This document shows, piece by piece, positions 40,288 to 49,288 of a stretch of DNA of 64,000 nt. The stretch comes from Brachybacterium phenoliresistens (GTDB lineage: Bacteria; Actinomycetota; Actinomycetes; Actinomycetales; Dermabacteraceae): positions 1 to 64,000 of the forward strand of contig NZ_KK069998.1 of the NCBI RefSeq assembly GCF_000576425.1, written 5' to 3'. Both the position numbers and the translations under genes were made by a program. Position 1 is the first letter of the stretch; the number at the start of each line of letters is the position of its first letter. Below the pieces are notes generated by a model. The model was not told the origin of the DNA. It searched no databases and saw only the letters and a program-made list of their open reading frames with translations.

Positions 40288-41142
40288 TCAGCTCCGGCGG
40301 TGCTCGAGCGCCCGGTCGTAGAGCTCGCGGCTGCTGACGCCGGCGACCCCCTCGGCGACCGCCTTGGCGGCGTCCTTGAGCCGCTCCCCCGCCTCGGCGC
40401 GCGCGAGGACCTGCTCGAGCAGCTCCTCCGGGGAGGCCGCGACCGTCGACGCCCCGCCGACGAGCAGCACGATCTCGCCGAGCACCTCGGTCCCGGCGGC
40501 CCAGTCGGCGAGCTCGGCGAGGGTGCCGCGCCGCACCTCCTCGTAGGTCTTGGTCAGCTCGCGGGCGACGGCCGCGGGACGCTGCGGCCCGAACTCGTCG
40601 CGCATCACCGCGAGGGTCGCGGCGGTGCGCCGCGGGGACTCGAAGAACACCAGCGTGCGGTCCTCGCGGGCCAGCCGGGAGAACACCCGGGCGCGCTGGC
40701 CGTCGCGGCGCGGCGGGAAGCCCTCGAAGGCGAAGCGGTCCGGGGCCAGCCCCGAGGCCGCGAGCGCGGTGAGCACGGCCGAGGGGCCGGGGATCACCGT
40801 CACCGGCAGCCCCTCCTCGATCGCGGCGCGCACCGCCCGGTAGCCGGGATCGGAGACCACGGGCATCCCGGCATCGGTCACCAGCAGCACCCGTCGGCCG
40901 TCGCGGAGCGCCTCCAGCAGCGCCGGCGTGCGCTCCCGCTCGGTGTGCTCGTGGTAGGCGATCACCTGGGCGGTGATCGTGACCTCCAGGTCCGCGGCGA
41001 GACGGGCGAGGCGGCGGGTGTCCTCCGCGGCGATCACCTCGGCCTGCTCGAGGGCCCGCACCAGGCGCACCGAGGCGTCCAGAGGGTTGCCGATGGGCGT
41101 CGCGGCGAGGGTCAGCGTTCCGGGCTCGAGCATGCCTGCCAT
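40288..41142 (-). CDS. rsmI: 16S rRNA 2'-O-methyltransferase RsmI
   Basis: Methylates the ribose of C1402 in 16S rRNA. 284 residues. Tetrapyrrole methylase-like fold with LAATPIGNPLDAS, AEDTRRLARLA, VLLVTDAGMPVVSDPGYRAVRAA, VIPGPSAVLTALAASGL, FEGFPPRR and FFESPRR, all family motifs. ATG 41142 is preferred over ATG 41133, three codons later, because GGGAG lies 6 nt upstream of it. It is divergent from pmt, sharing the 36-bp gap, an arrangement (rsmI/pmt) widely conserved in actinobacteria. Confidence 0.95.
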   Translation of the reverse strand: MAGMLEPGTLTLAATPIGNPLDASVRLVRALEQAEVIAAEDTRRLARLAADLEVTITAQVIAYHEHTERERTPALLEALRDGRRVLLVTDAGMPVVSDPGYRAVRAAIEEGLPVTVIPGPSAVLTALAASGLAPDRFAFEGFPPRRDGQRARVFSRLAREDRTLVFFESPRRTAATLAVMRDEFGPQRPAAVARELTKTYEEVRRGTLAELADWAAGTEVLGEIVLLVGGASTVAASPEELLEQVLARAEAGERLKDAAKAVAEGVAGVSSRELYDRALEHRRS

Positions 41143-41166
41143 CGTAGGCTCCCGGGGACGATGACC

Positions 41167-41172
41167 TAGCAT
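41167..41172 (+). promoter_or_regulatory. -10 hexamer, leaderless promoter of pmt
   Basis: TAGCAT, six bases, then GTG 41179. This supports GTG 41179 over the in-frame ATG 41194. Confidence 0.6.
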
Positions 41173-41178
41173 GACCGG

Positions 41179-42783
41179 GTGCCCACGCAGGAGATGACGT
41201 CCCCGAGCGACTCCCGACCGGAGGCCGATCCGGCATCCACCCGCAGCGCCCTCGAGCGCCTGCTGCACGCCGCCCCGATGCCCGCCTCCCGCGCCGCCTG
41301 GGCGGCGGCCCTGGCCCTCTTCGCGCTCGCCCTGGTGCTGCGGCTGTGGGGTCTGGGGTCGATCCATGAGCTGATCTTCGATGAGACGTACTACGTCAAG
41401 GACGGCTACACGCTGGTCCACAACGGCGTCGAGATGAACTGGCCCGACGACCCCGATGCCGCCTTCGAGGCCGGCGACGTCGACTCCTACGAGGACTCCG
41501 GGGCGTACGTCGTCCACCCCAGCGTGGGCAAGTGGGTGATCGGCCTGGGCATGCTGGCCCTGGGCGGGGACAACCCCTGGGGGTGGCGGATCTCCGTGGC
41601 GCTGCTGGGCGCCCTGTCGGTGCTGATGCTGGCGCGCATCGGCCGCCGCCTGTTCCGCTCCACGGGGCTGGGGCTGATCGCCGGGGGCCTGCTCGCGATC
41701 GACGGGCTGCACCTGACGCATTCGCGCACCAGCCTGCTGGACCTGGTCCTGATGTTCTTCGTGCTCGCCGCCTTCGGGGCGCTGCTCATCGACCGCGACC
41801 AGTTCCGGCAGCGGCTGGCGGAGGCCACCGCCCGGGTCATCACCACCGGGGAGCGCCTGTCGCCCTGGGGGGCGGCCGGCGGCTGGAGGCCCTGGCGGCT
41901 CAGCGCGGGCGTCCTGCTGGGCCTGGCCTGCTCGGTCAAGTGGTCCGGCCTCTACGTGCTGGCGGTCTTCGGGATCATGACGGTGCTTTGGGACTGGTGG
42001 GCGCGACGGCGGGTGCGCGAGAAGCGCTGGCTGGTGGGCGGGCTGGTCCGCGACGCGATCCCGGCGTTCTTCGCCATGGTCGGCACCGCGCTGGTGACCT
42101 ACGTGGCCAGCTGGGCGGGCTGGTTCGCGAGCGACAAGGGCTATTTCCGGCACTGGGCGGAGGAGAACGGCCACGCCGGCGGCTCCCCGATCCTGAACGC
42201 CCTGCGCTCCCTGTGGCACTACCACCAGGAGGCGTACGCCTTCCATGTGGGGCTGGACTCCGAGCACACCTACCAGGCGAGCCCCTTCGGCTGGCTGCTG
42301 CAGATCCGCCCCACGAACTTCTACTACCGCTCCTACGACTACGGGGAGGCGGGCTGCCAGGTCGCCAAGTGCGGCGCGCAGATCCTCTCGGTCGGCAACC
42401 CGCTGATCTGGTGGCTCGGCGCGATCGCCGTGCTGGTCGCCGTGGTGCTGGGCCTGGTGTGGCGCGACGGCCGGGCGTGGGCGGCGCTGAGCGGGATCAT
42501 CGGCGGCTACCTGCCCTGGTTCCTGTACCTGGACCGCACCATCTTCACGTTTTACGCGGTCGTCTTCGAGCCGTGGCTGATCCTGTGCCTGGTCTACGTG
42601 ATGGGCCTGATCATCGGCCCGCGGGACGGGGACCGCGAGCGGCGCCTGGCGGGGACCCTCTTCGTGGGCTCCGTGCTGACGCTGATCGTGCTGGTCTCGG
42701 CGTTCTTCTGGCCGATCTGGACGGGGCAGACGATCCCGCTGGAGCAGTGGCGCTGGCGCATGTGGCTGCCCAGCTGGCCGTGA
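41179..42783 (+). CDS. dolichyl-phosphate-mannose-protein mannosyltransferase
   Basis: GT39-family polyprenyl-phosphate-mannose-dependent protein O-mannosyltransferase acting on Sec-exported proteins at the outer face of the membrane. 534 residues, with about 10-11 membrane helices. The catalytic DE lies in LIFDETYYVKDGYTL, and the extracellular loops show AYVVHPSVGKWVIG and FYYRSYDYGEAGC. The C-terminus ends in PLEQWRWRMWLPSWP, normal for actinobacterial Pmt. Start GTG 41179 is supported by a leaderless -10. It is divergent from rsmI. Confidence 0.93.
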   Translation: MPTQEMTSPSDSRPEADPASTRSALERLLHAAPMPASRAAWAAALALFALALVLRLWGLGSIHELIFDETYYVKDGYTLVHNGVEMNWPDDPDAAFEAGDVDSYEDSGAYVVHPSVGKWVIGLGMLALGGDNPWGWRISVALLGALSVLMLARIGRRLFRSTGLGLIAGGLLAIDGLHLTHSRTSLLDLVLMFFVLAAFGALLIDRDQFRQRLAEATARVITTGERLSPWGAAGGWRPWRLSAGVLLGLACSVKWSGLYVLAVFGIMTVLWDWWARRRVREKRWLVGGLVRDAIPAFFAMVGTALVTYVASWAGWFASDKGYFRHWAEENGHAGGSPILNALRSLWHYHQEAYAFHVGLDSEHTYQASPFGWLLQIRPTNFYYRSYDYGEAGCQVAKCGAQILSVGNPLIWWLGAIAVLVAVVLGLVWRDGRAWAALSGIIGGYLPWFLYLDRTIFTFYAVVFEPWLILCLVYVMGLIIGPRDGDRERRLAGTLFVGSVLTLIVLVSAFFWPIWTGQTIPLEQWRWRMWLPSWP

Positions 42784-42871
42784 TCCCTCGGACCCCGCCC
42801 GTCCGGGCACGTCCGGGGCCGCCCGGCATGCCGGGCGTGAGCCGTGGCACATCCCGCCCCCGCCGGGCCCC

Positions 42872-42877
42872 TATGAT
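42872..42877 (+). promoter_or_regulatory. -10 hexamer, leaderless promoter of malQ
   Basis: TATGAT, six bases, then ATG 42884; no Shine-Dalgarno. Confidence 0.65.
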
Positions 42878-42883
42878 GACGCC

Positions 42884-45016
42884 ATGGCACCGGCATCCAC
42901 CGCTCTGCGGCCCGAGACGCTGCGGGATCTGGCCCGCGACCTCGGCATCGGCACCGACCACTGGGGCTACGACGGGACGCTCAGGCAGGTTCCCGATGCC
43001 ACGCTCCTCGCGGTGATCCGCGCCCTCGGCCACGAGGTCGAGGACGAGGAGGACGCCGCCCGGGTGCGGGAGCGGCGCGAGGATGCGCTGTGGCGGCGCA
43101 CCCTGCCGCCGGTGACGGTCCTGCGCGAGGACGAGCAGCGGACGGTGGCCGTGCACGTCCCCCACGGCCGGGGCGTGGACCTGTCGGTGCAGCTCGAGGA
43201 CGGCACCGTCCGTGCCCTGGCCCAGGTCGAGGACAACACCCCGCCGCGCGAGGTCGACGGCTCCCTGCGCGGTCGTGCCCGCTTCCAGGTCCCGGAGGGG
43301 CTGCCGCTGGGCTGGCACGTCCTCCTGGCCGATGTGCAGGGCGAGATCACCACCGCCGACCTCGTGGTCACCCCGACCCGGCTGCACGCGCACGAGCGCC
43401 TGGGGGCGCGACGCGCCGTCGGCGTCCAGGCCCAGCTGTACTCCGTCCGCTCCGCGCGCAGCTGGGGCATCGGCGACCTGGGCGACATGCGGGATCTCGC
43501 CGCGATCCTCGGCGCCCGCCATGGTGCGGACTTCCTGCTGGTCAACCCCCTGCATGCCTCCGAGCCGCTGCCGCCGATGGAGCCCAGCCCGTATCTCCCC
43601 GTCACCCGGCGCTTCACCTCGGCGCTCTACGTGCGGATCGAGGACGTCCCCGAGTACTCCCTGCTGCCCGAGTTCGCCCGCCAGCGCCTGGCCCTGCTGC
43701 AGGGCGAGGTCGCGCCGTGGAACGACCGGGCCGATCGTCTCGAGCGCGATGCGGTGCTCCAGCGCAAGATGACGGCGCTCGAGGAGCTGTTCGCGGTGCC
43801 TCGCAGCGCCGGCCGGCAGGCCCTGTTCGACGCGTTCCGGGAGCGGGAGGGCCAGGGCCTGGCCGACTTCGCGCTGTGGTGCGCCCTGCGGGAACGGCGC
43901 GCGCCCGCCGATCCTCCGCTGGCGGGCCGGGACTCCGACGAGGTCTCCGCCGCGCAGGCGGACTTCGCCGAGCGCGTCGCGCTGCACGAGTGGATCCAGT
44001 TCGTGCTGGACGAGCAGCTGGCCGGCGCGCAGTCCGCGGCGCTCGATGCCGGGATGCGGGTGGGGATCATGCACGACCTCGCCGTCGGCGTCACCGAGGA
44101 CGGCGCCGACGCCTGGCGCCTGGGCGACGTCCTGGCCCGGGGCGTCGCCGTGGGCGCCCCCGCGGACCAGTACAACCAGCTGGGGCAGAACTGGCATCAG
44201 CCGCCGTGGCTGCCCGAGGGGCTGGTCGCCGACTCCTACCGGCCCTGGCGCGACATGCTGCGCTCCCTGATGCGCCACGCCGGGGCCCTGCGGATCGACC
44301 ACGTGCTGGGCCTGTTCCGCCTGTGGTGGATCCCCGAGGGCAACGCGGCCTCGGACGGCGCCTACGTCCACTACGACCACGAGGCGATGATCGGGATCCT
44401 CGCGCTGGAGGCGCAGCGCTCGGGGACCATCGTCATCGGCGAGGACCTGGGCACCTTCGAGCCGTGGGTGCGCGACTATCTCACCTCCCGCGGGATCCTG
44501 GGCACCTCGATCCTCTGGTTCGAGACGCAGGGCGACGGCTCCCCCGTGCCCCCGCCCTCCTACCGCAGCCTGTGCCTGGCCTCGGTGAACACCCACGACC
44601 TGCCGCCGACGGCCGGCTACCTCGCCGGCGACCACGTGGCGCTGCGCCACGAGCTGGGCCTGCTCGAGCAGCCCCTCGAGCAGGAGCTGGCCGAGGACTC
44701 CGCCGCGCGCGCCCACTACCTGGCGGAGCTGCGGATGCAGGGCCTGCTGGGCGAGGACCCCTCGGTCGAGGAGACGATCATCGCCCTGCACCGGTATCTC
44801 GCGAGCGCCCCCTCGCTGCTGCTGGGGGTGTCCCTCGTGGACTGCGTCGGCGAGCGGCGCATCCAGAACCAGCCGGGCACCGACGAGGAGTACCCGAACT
44901 GGCGCATCCCCCTGGCCGATGCCGAGGGCCGTGTCGTCACCGTCGACGACATCGCCTCCGATGCCCGCACGGGCCGTCTGCTGGGCGCCATGCGCGAGGC
45001 CGTCCGCGGCTACTGA
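42884..45016 (+). CDS. malQ: 4-alpha-glucanotransferase
   Basis: GH77 amylomaltase that disproportionates maltodextrins. 710 residues. The actinobacterial N-terminal extension (about 1-165, beta-sandwich) precedes the barrel. Barrel motifs are YSVRSARSWGIGDLGDMRDL, NPLHASEPLPPMEPSPYLPVTRRF, the nucleophile Asp of LRIDHVLGLFRLWWIPEG, the acid/base Glu of IVIGEDLGTFEPWV, and VNTHDLPPTAGYL. The C-terminal NQPGTDEEYPNWRIPLAD is conserved. It stands alone; no glycogen genes are adjacent. Confidence 0.95.
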   Translation: MAPASTALRPETLRDLARDLGIGTDHWGYDGTLRQVPDATLLAVIRALGHEVEDEEDAARVRERREDALWRRTLPPVTVLREDEQRTVAVHVPHGRGVDLSVQLEDGTVRALAQVEDNTPPREVDGSLRGRARFQVPEGLPLGWHVLLADVQGEITTADLVVTPTRLHAHERLGARRAVGVQAQLYSVRSARSWGIGDLGDMRDLAAILGARHGADFLLVNPLHASEPLPPMEPSPYLPVTRRFTSALYVRIEDVPEYSLLPEFARQRLALLQGEVAPWNDRADRLERDAVLQRKMTALEELFAVPRSAGRQALFDAFREREGQGLADFALWCALRERRAPADPPLAGRDSDEVSAAQADFAERVALHEWIQFVLDEQLAGAQSAALDAGMRVGIMHDLAVGVTEDGADAWRLGDVLARGVAVGAPADQYNQLGQNWHQPPWLPEGLVADSYRPWRDMLRSLMRHAGALRIDHVLGLFRLWWIPEGNAASDGAYVHYDHEAMIGILALEAQRSGTIVIGEDLGTFEPWVRDYLTSRGILGTSILWFETQGDGSPVPPPSYRSLCLASVNTHDLPPTAGYLAGDHVALRHELGLLEQPLEQELAEDSAARAHYLAELRMQGLLGEDPSVEETIIALHRYLASAPSLLLGVSLVDCVGERRIQNQPGTDEEYPNWRIPLADAEGRVVTVDDIASDARTGRLLGAMREAVRGY

Positions 45017-45017
45017 G

Positions 45018-45061
45018 CCGACGGCCCGCCGACGGGCCGCCGACGGGCCGCCGGCGGGCGG
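45018..45061. repeat. 11-bp tandem repeat, four copies
   Basis: CCGACGGCCCG, two identical CCGACGGGCCG units and CCGGCGGGCGG begin one base after the malQ stop codon. Confidence 0.8.
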
Positions 45062-45101
45062 GAGACGGGCCCGAGGCGCCCGGCGCGCTCCGGGGCCCGG
45101 G

Positions 45102-45150
45102 GCGCAGGGAGCATCGGCAGCCGATCGACGGCGCCGGATGCTCCCCGCGC
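45102..45150. terminator. imperfect hairpin between malQ and luxS
   Basis: The 5' half (45102-45118) and 3' half (45132-45150) pair around GGGAGCATC/GATGCTCCC with mismatches and a bulge, placed between convergent genes. It is a weak candidate for a shared terminator. Confidence 0.4.
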
Positions 45151-45159
45151 GCCGCGGCG

Positions 45160-45663
45160 TCAGACGCCGACGTCCTCCCACTCGTCCCGGCGGTCCAGGA
45201 ACGCCCGGGCCGCGGTCTGCGCGCCCTCGAGGGTGTGGTGGGCTCCCCAGCCGCACTGGACCTCGTTGGCGGCAGGGACCTCGGTCGCCGCGAGCAGGTC
45301 GCGCAGGGTCGCCTCGAGCACCGGCGCGAACTGCGCCGGCGTGTGATCGCCCGAGAGCAGGGCGTAGAACCCGGTGCGGCAGCCCATCGGGGAGACGTCG
45401 ATGACGTCCCCGGTGTGCTCGCGCATGTGCTCGGCCAGCAGGTGCTCGAGGGAGTGCACCGTCTCGGACTCGAGGTGGTCGACGTTGGGCTGGGTGAAGC
45501 GCACGTCGAACTTGGTGAGCACGTCCCCGCCGGGCAGCACCTTGCGGTCGGCGATGCGGATGTACGGCGCCTTCACGACGCGGTGGTCGAGGTTGAAGCT
45601 CTCGACGTTCATGCGCGGCTGCGCGCCCTGCGCGGACTCGGCGTCTGCGGTCTGATCAGGCAT
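45160..45663 (-). CDS. luxS: S-ribosylhomocysteine lyase
   Basis: Cleaves S-ribosylhomocysteine to homocysteine and DPD, the AI-2 precursor, in the activated methyl cycle. 167 residues. The metal-binding [14 protein letters not shown] (HxxEH), catalytic Cys in [10 protein letters not shown], and the third ligand in [21 protein letters not shown] are present. The N-terminal 18 residues ([17 protein letters not shown]) are an extra acidic tail before [10 protein letters not shown]; an internal ATG start is possible. GAGGAGG 5 nt before ATG 45663 favours the longer form. It is divergent from an MFS gene. Confidence 0.94.
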   Translation of the reverse strand: MPDQTADAESAQGAQPRMNVESFNLDHRVVKAPYIRIADRKVLPGGDVLTKFDVRFTQPNVDHLESETVHSLEHLLAEHMREHTGDVIDVSPMGCRTGFYALLSGDHTPAQFAPVLEATLRDLLAATEVPAANEVQCGWGAHHTLEGAQTAARAFLDRRDEWEDVGV

Positions 45664-45691
45664 GGGGCCTCCTCGGGATCGGCGATGCTCC

Positions 45692-45701
45692 ACGATAGCC
45701 T
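45692..45701. promoter_or_regulatory. overlapping divergent -10 elements of luxS and the MFS gene
   Basis: Plus-strand TAGCCT (45696-45701) is followed by 6 nt and ATG 45708 (leaderless MFS gene). Minus-strand TATCGT (45692-45697) precedes the luxS leader. The two hexamers overlap by two bases, so the promoters should exclude each other. Confidence 0.55.
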
Positions 45702-45707
45702 GGGCCG

Positions 45708-47006
45708 ATGAGCTCGCGACGATCCCCCGCGTGGTCCCGCGACTTCCGCCTCCACTTCGCGGCGCGCCTGTTCTCCGTGCTCGGAGCACAGTGCACCTAT
45801 GTCGCCGTCCCCATCGTCTCGCTGCTGCTCCTGCCGCCGGCCCAGGCCGCGCTCGTGACCGCCTCGTCCTATCTCTCCACGCTCGCCGTCGGCGTGCCGG
45901 CGGGGATGCTCGCGGACAGGCTGCCCCGCCGGTCGATCATGATCGGTGCCGAGTCCGTCCAGGCGGCGGCGATGCTCGGGCTCGTGCTCGCCCTCGCCGG
46001 AGGCTCGCCCTCGCTCCCCGTGCTCTGCGTGCTCTCCTTCGTCAACGGGTCGATGTTCGCCGTCTTCGGCGCGGCGTCCGCCGCGGCGGTCCCCGATCTC
46101 GTGGACCGTACGGCGCTCACGGGCGCGCTCAGCGCCATGCAGGCGCGCGACGCCGTCCTCGGCGTGATCGCCCCGCTGCTCGGCGCGGCGCTGGTCGGCG
46201 TCGCCGCCTGGCTGCCGTTCGCCGTGGCCGCGGCGACGTTCACGATCGCGACGCTGCTGCTGGCCCGCATCGGGCGGCCGCTCGCGCCGCCCCCGGATGC
46301 TGCGGACGGCGCCGCCGCGGCGCCGCGGCGGTGGACCCACGGCTTCCGGAGCATCATCGCCTCCCCCGTGCTCCGCGGCGTGGTCGCAGGTCAGATGCTG
46401 CTGAGCTTCGTGCTCACGGGGACGTTCTTCACGATGATGGCGGTGCTCGCGCAGGACCGGGCGGTGCTGGGCGCCGGGGCTCTCACGGCGCTCATGGGCC
46501 TCGGCGTCCTGGCGGGGAGCGCGATCGCGAGAGGGGCCGCCGGTCGCCTCTCCCCGCGCTCCGCGGTCCTCGCGCAGGCGGCTCTCTGGACGCTGTGCCT
46601 CGTCGCCCTCGCCGTCTCCCCCACCCTCCTCGTGATGATCCCGGCGATCACGCTCATGTGGGTGATCGTCCCGACGGCCCGGGTCAGCCTCGAGGCGTGG
46701 ATCGCCGATCACGTGCCGAGCGGCCGGCGGGGACGGCTGCAGTCGGTGCGCGGCGTGCTGAACGCCGTGGCGAGCCCGCTCGGGCCCACCGCGTGCGGGG
46801 TCCTCCTCGCCTCCGGCGCGCCGGTGGCGTTCGCCGCTCTCGCCCTCGCCGCGGGGATCGCCGGGGTCGCCGTGCTGGTGTGCGGATCCGGTCGGAGCCG
46901 GCGCACCGGGGCGGCGGACGCCTCAGCGCCCTCCCCTGCGGCCGCGGCCGGCGCCGCGGGAGGAGCCGGCGGGCCGGGGCCGGCCGGTCCTCGCCGAGGT
47001 CCCTGA
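45708..47006 (+). CDS. MFS transporter
   Basis: 432 residues, 12 predicted membrane segments. [22 protein letters not shown] is the loop 2-3 MFS signature, and [24 protein letters not shown] opening ([19 protein letters not shown]) resembles the enterobactin-exporter/DHA3 group. The C-terminal tail after about residue 395 is Ala/Pro/Gly-rich and overlaps the end of the convergent gene at 46923. The substrate is unknown. It starts 44 bp from divergent luxS with overlapping promoters, which raises but does not prove a link to AI-2 or methyl-cycle export. Confidence 0.85.
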   Translation: MSSRRSPAWSRDFRLHFAARLFSVLGAQCTYVAVPIVSLLLLPPAQAALVTASSYLSTLAVGVPAGMLADRLPRRSIMIGAESVQAAAMLGLVLALAGGSPSLPVLCVLSFVNGSMFAVFGAASAAAVPDLVDRTALTGALSAMQARDAVLGVIAPLLGAALVGVAAWLPFAVAAATFTIATLLLARIGRPLAPPPDAADGAAAAPRRWTHGFRSIIASPVLRGVVAGQMLLSFVLTGTFFTMMAVLAQDRAVLGAGALTALMGLGVLAGSAIARGAAGRLSPRSAVLAQAALWTLCLVALAVSPTLLVMIPAITLMWVIVPTARVSLEAWIADHVPSGRRGRLQSVRGVLNAVASPLGPTACGVLLASGAPVAFAALALAAGIAGVAVLVCGSGRSRRTGAADASAPSPAAAAGAAGGAGGPGPAGPRRGP

Positions 47007-47663
47007 TCCGCCGGAGCGGCCCGATGCCGATCGGGCGGCGCCCCGGGCCGGCGTCCGGTCCGTGCGCGCGGCGCCGCGGGAGGTGGCCGGGGCCTTCTCG
47101 GCGGCATCGTCCGCGCCGCGGCTGGACCGGGCGGTGCGGCCGCGCACGACGCCCACCAGCTCCTGGCGCACGGCGTCGTCCTCCGCGATGGGCCAGGCCA
47201 GGGCGATCGTGGTCGGCTCCCCCTCGCGCAGCGGCCGGTGCACGACGTCCTTGCGGTGATGCAGCCGGGCCAGCGACATCGGCATCCGGGCGTGGCCCGC
47301 TCCGGTGGCCGCCACGGCCACGCGGTCGGCGGCGTCGTCCCGGTGCGCCGCGGGGATCTCCACGGAATCGGCGAGGTCGGCCTCCGACAGCTCCTCGTGC
47401 AGGCTCAGCACGTCCTCGTCGCCGACGACGACCACCTCCCGCTCCTGCCACAGGGGCACCACATGCAGCGGCTCGGGGTCCTCCAGGGGAAGCCGCACGA
47501 AGCACATGTCCACCTCGCCGGCGGCGAGCGCCTCGCGCTGGCGGCTCCACGGCACGGGGACCAGCTCGAGCCGGGCGGCGCGGCGCGCATCGCGCCACCG
47601 CCGGGCGAAGCGGTCGGGCTCGACCCCGGGGACGAAGCCGACGCGCAGGACAGGGATGCTCAT
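46923..47663 (-). CDS. LysR-type substrate-binding domain protein lacking HTH
   Basis: 246 residues. Only the periplasmic-binding-like effector domain of LysR regulators is present (MSIPVLRVGFVPGVEPDRFARRW, REALAAGEVDMCFVRLPLEDP, LHVVPLWQEREVVVVGDED, with the hinge near 85-95). There is no N-terminal winged helix. The last 60 or so residues are Arg/Ser/Gly/Ala-rich. The ATG overlaps the preceding hydrolase stop (ATGA) and also has TACCCT 6 nt upstream. Its 3' end overlaps the convergent MFS gene by 84 bp. Such stand-alone domains are common in actinobacteria; the role is unknown. Confidence 0.8.
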   Translation of the reverse strand: MSIPVLRVGFVPGVEPDRFARRWRDARRAARLELVPVPWSRQREALAAGEVDMCFVRLPLEDPEPLHVVPLWQEREVVVVGDEDVLSLHEELSEADLADSVEIPAAHRDDAADRVAVAATGAGHARMPMSLARLHHRKDVVHRPLREGEPTTIALAWPIAEDDAVRQELVGVVRGRTARSSRGADDAAEKAPATSRGAARTDRTPARGAARSASGRSGGSGTSARTGRPRPAGSSRGAGRGRRGGR

Positions 47664-48457
47664 GGCCCCAGGGTACGGGGCCGCTCGGCGTCCTCGAGGA
47701 TGCGCAGCAGGTCGGCGGCGTAGCGGCGCGGATGCGTCAGGTTCACCATGTGGGTCCCGTAGGGCAGGACGACCAGCCGCCCGTGCGGTGCGGCGCGGGC
47801 GAAGGACCGCTCGTGCACGCGCAGCTGATCGGCGCGGCCGTTGAGGATCGTCACGGGCGCGCTGATCCGGGCCAGGTCGCGGCGGAGGTCCAGCGAGGCC
47901 ACCGCCGCCATCGCCGGGGCGATCACGCGGGCATCGGCCCGGCCCCCGGCCAGGCACGCCTGCGCCCCCTCGGCTCCGAGCACGGCCCGCAGCAGGGCGG
48001 AGGTCGCGGCGTCCCCGCCGGGCAGCAGGTCCACGGCCCGCATGCCCAGCCCGTACAGCCGCGCGGCCCGGGGCGTGGCGTCCACGGAGCCGCCGGAGAC
48101 GACGAGGGAGGCCAGAGCCTCGCGCGGAGGGCCGGCGGGGAGCTCGGCCGCGGCGCGGATGGCGAGCATCGCCCCCAGGGAGCAGCCCACCAGGTGTGCC
48201 GTGCCCGTCGCGCTGCGCTCGGCGGCCTGCGCGAGCGCCTGGTCGATCGTGGCGATCGCGGCCTCGAGGGTGAAGTCCTCGTCGCGGCGCGCGCCGTGGC
48301 CGGGGAGGTCGGGGGCGAGGACGGTGCGCCCCGCGGCCTCGAGGATCGGCCGCTGCAGGTCCCACTGGGTGCTCGAGGTGCGGGTGCCGTGGATCAGCAC
48401 CACCGCCGCCGGCGCGCTCGTCCCGGGCCGGGCCTCGTCCCGGGCGCTCGCGCTCAT
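47660..48457 (-). CDS. alpha/beta hydrolase
   Basis: 265 residues. VVLIHGTRTSSTQWD carries the oxyanion-hole HG, LAPDLPGHGARRDEDF follows, the nucleophile elbow is VGCSLGAML (Ser), the acid Asp is in TILNGRADQLRVHE, and the His is in LPYGTHMVNLTHPRRYA. It is paralogous to the hydrolase gene just upstream, sharing PDLPGHG, the ATIDxA helix, ARLYGLGMR/ARIYGLWLR, and xHMVNLxxPxR. It overlaps both neighbours by four bases. The substrate is unknown; an esterase or lactonase role is possible. Confidence 0.85.
   Translation of the reverse strand: MSASARDEARPGTSAPAAVVLIHGTRTSSTQWDLQRPILEAAGRTVLAPDLPGHGARRDEDFTLEAAIATIDQALAQAAERSATGTAHLVGCSLGAMLAIRAAAELPAGPPREALASLVVSGGSVDATPRAARLYGLGMRAVDLLPGGDAATSALLRAVLGAEGAQACLAGGRADARVIAPAMAAVASLDLRRDLARISAPVTILNGRADQLRVHERSFARAAPHGRLVVLPYGTHMVNLTHPRRYAADLLRILEDAERPRTLGP
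47670..47675 (-). promoter_or_regulatory. -10 hexamer, possible internal leaderless promoter
   Basis: TACCCT, six bases, then ATG 47663 of the LysR-type domain gene, within the end of the upstream hydrolase gene. Confidence 0.4.
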
Positions 48458-49167
48458 GCGGGCTCGCGCACCGCAGCGGCCGCCTCGCGGAGGACGCGGG
48501 TGAAGCGCTTGGGGCGGTTGAGGTTGACGATGTGCCCGGCGTCCTCGAGGATCCGCAGCTCGGCGCGGCCCGCGGCGGCCACGCAGGCGCCCTCGTGGCG
48601 GCGGAACGGGTCCGAGGCGCCGTTGACGAAGGTGATGGGCACGTCGATGGCCGCGATGTCGGCGAGCATGTCCATGTCGCCGACCACCCGCACCACGCCG
48701 GGCACGACGCCGTGCGCGCGCCCGCCGCCGTAGTAGCGCTGGGCGGCCTTGGGCGAGTTGGCGCGGGCGAAGGCGCGGTGGACGCGGGCGTCGGTGTCCC
48801 CGGGCATCCAGTCCTTCATCCGCAGCCACAGCCCGTAGATCCGGGCCAGGGCCGGCCCGGGGACGACGGTGCAGCCCGCCGCGACCAGCGCGGCGATGCG
48901 GCCCGGGTTCATGGCGGCCCAGTGGATCGTGAGGTAGCCGCCGAGGGAGAGGCCCACGAGGACGGGCGGCTCGGGGCAGGCGGCGACGGCGGCGTCGATG
49001 GTCGCGAAGCTCCCCTCCCGGGTGAAGGTCTCCGCCGTGCGGGTGCCGTGGCCGGGCAGGTTCGGCGCCTCCACGTGATAGCCCTTCCGGCGCAGCCGAC
49101 GGATCTGCCCCTTCCACATGCTGCGCGAGGAGCGGACGGCATGGACGAGGACGACGCTGCGGGTCAT
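48454..49167 (-). CDS. alpha/beta hydrolase
   Basis: 237 residues, first gene of the three-gene operon. SVVLVHAVRSSRSMWKGQIRRL has HA in place of the usual HG oxyanion motif. VEAPNLPGHGTRTAETF, the nucleophile VGLSLGGYL (Ser), the acid in TFVNGASDPFRRHE and the His in DAGHIVNLNRPKRF complete the triad. It is paralogous to the next gene, and the pair probably arose by tandem duplication. The ATG at 49167 is used because the upstream frame is not conserved-looking. Confidence 0.85.
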   Translation of the reverse strand: MTRSVVLVHAVRSSRSMWKGQIRRLRRKGYHVEAPNLPGHGTRTAETFTREGSFATIDAAVAACPEPPVLVGLSLGGYLTIHWAAMNPGRIAALVAAGCTVVPGPALARIYGLWLRMKDWMPGDTDARVHRAFARANSPKAAQRYYGGGRAHGVVPGVVRVVGDMDMLADIAAIDVPITFVNGASDPFRRHEGACVAAAGRAELRILEDAGHIVNLNRPKRFTRVLREAAAAVREPA

Positions 49168-49252
49168 CGCGGGCTGGGCGCCATCGGGCGCGGTCGGTCG
49201 GGTCTCCGGGCGAGGACGGCCATGGGGCTGATCCTAGCCATGGCGCGGGCGC

Positions 49253-49282
49253 TTGCCGCCCAGCCCCCCGGAGCCTTACTAT
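49253..49282 (+). promoter_or_regulatory. promoter of arsR-ATPase operon, leaderless
   Basis: TTGCCG (49253-49258), an 18-nt spacer and TACTAT (49277-49282), then six bases to ATG 49289. Confidence 0.65.
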
Positions 49283-49288
49283 CTGCGT

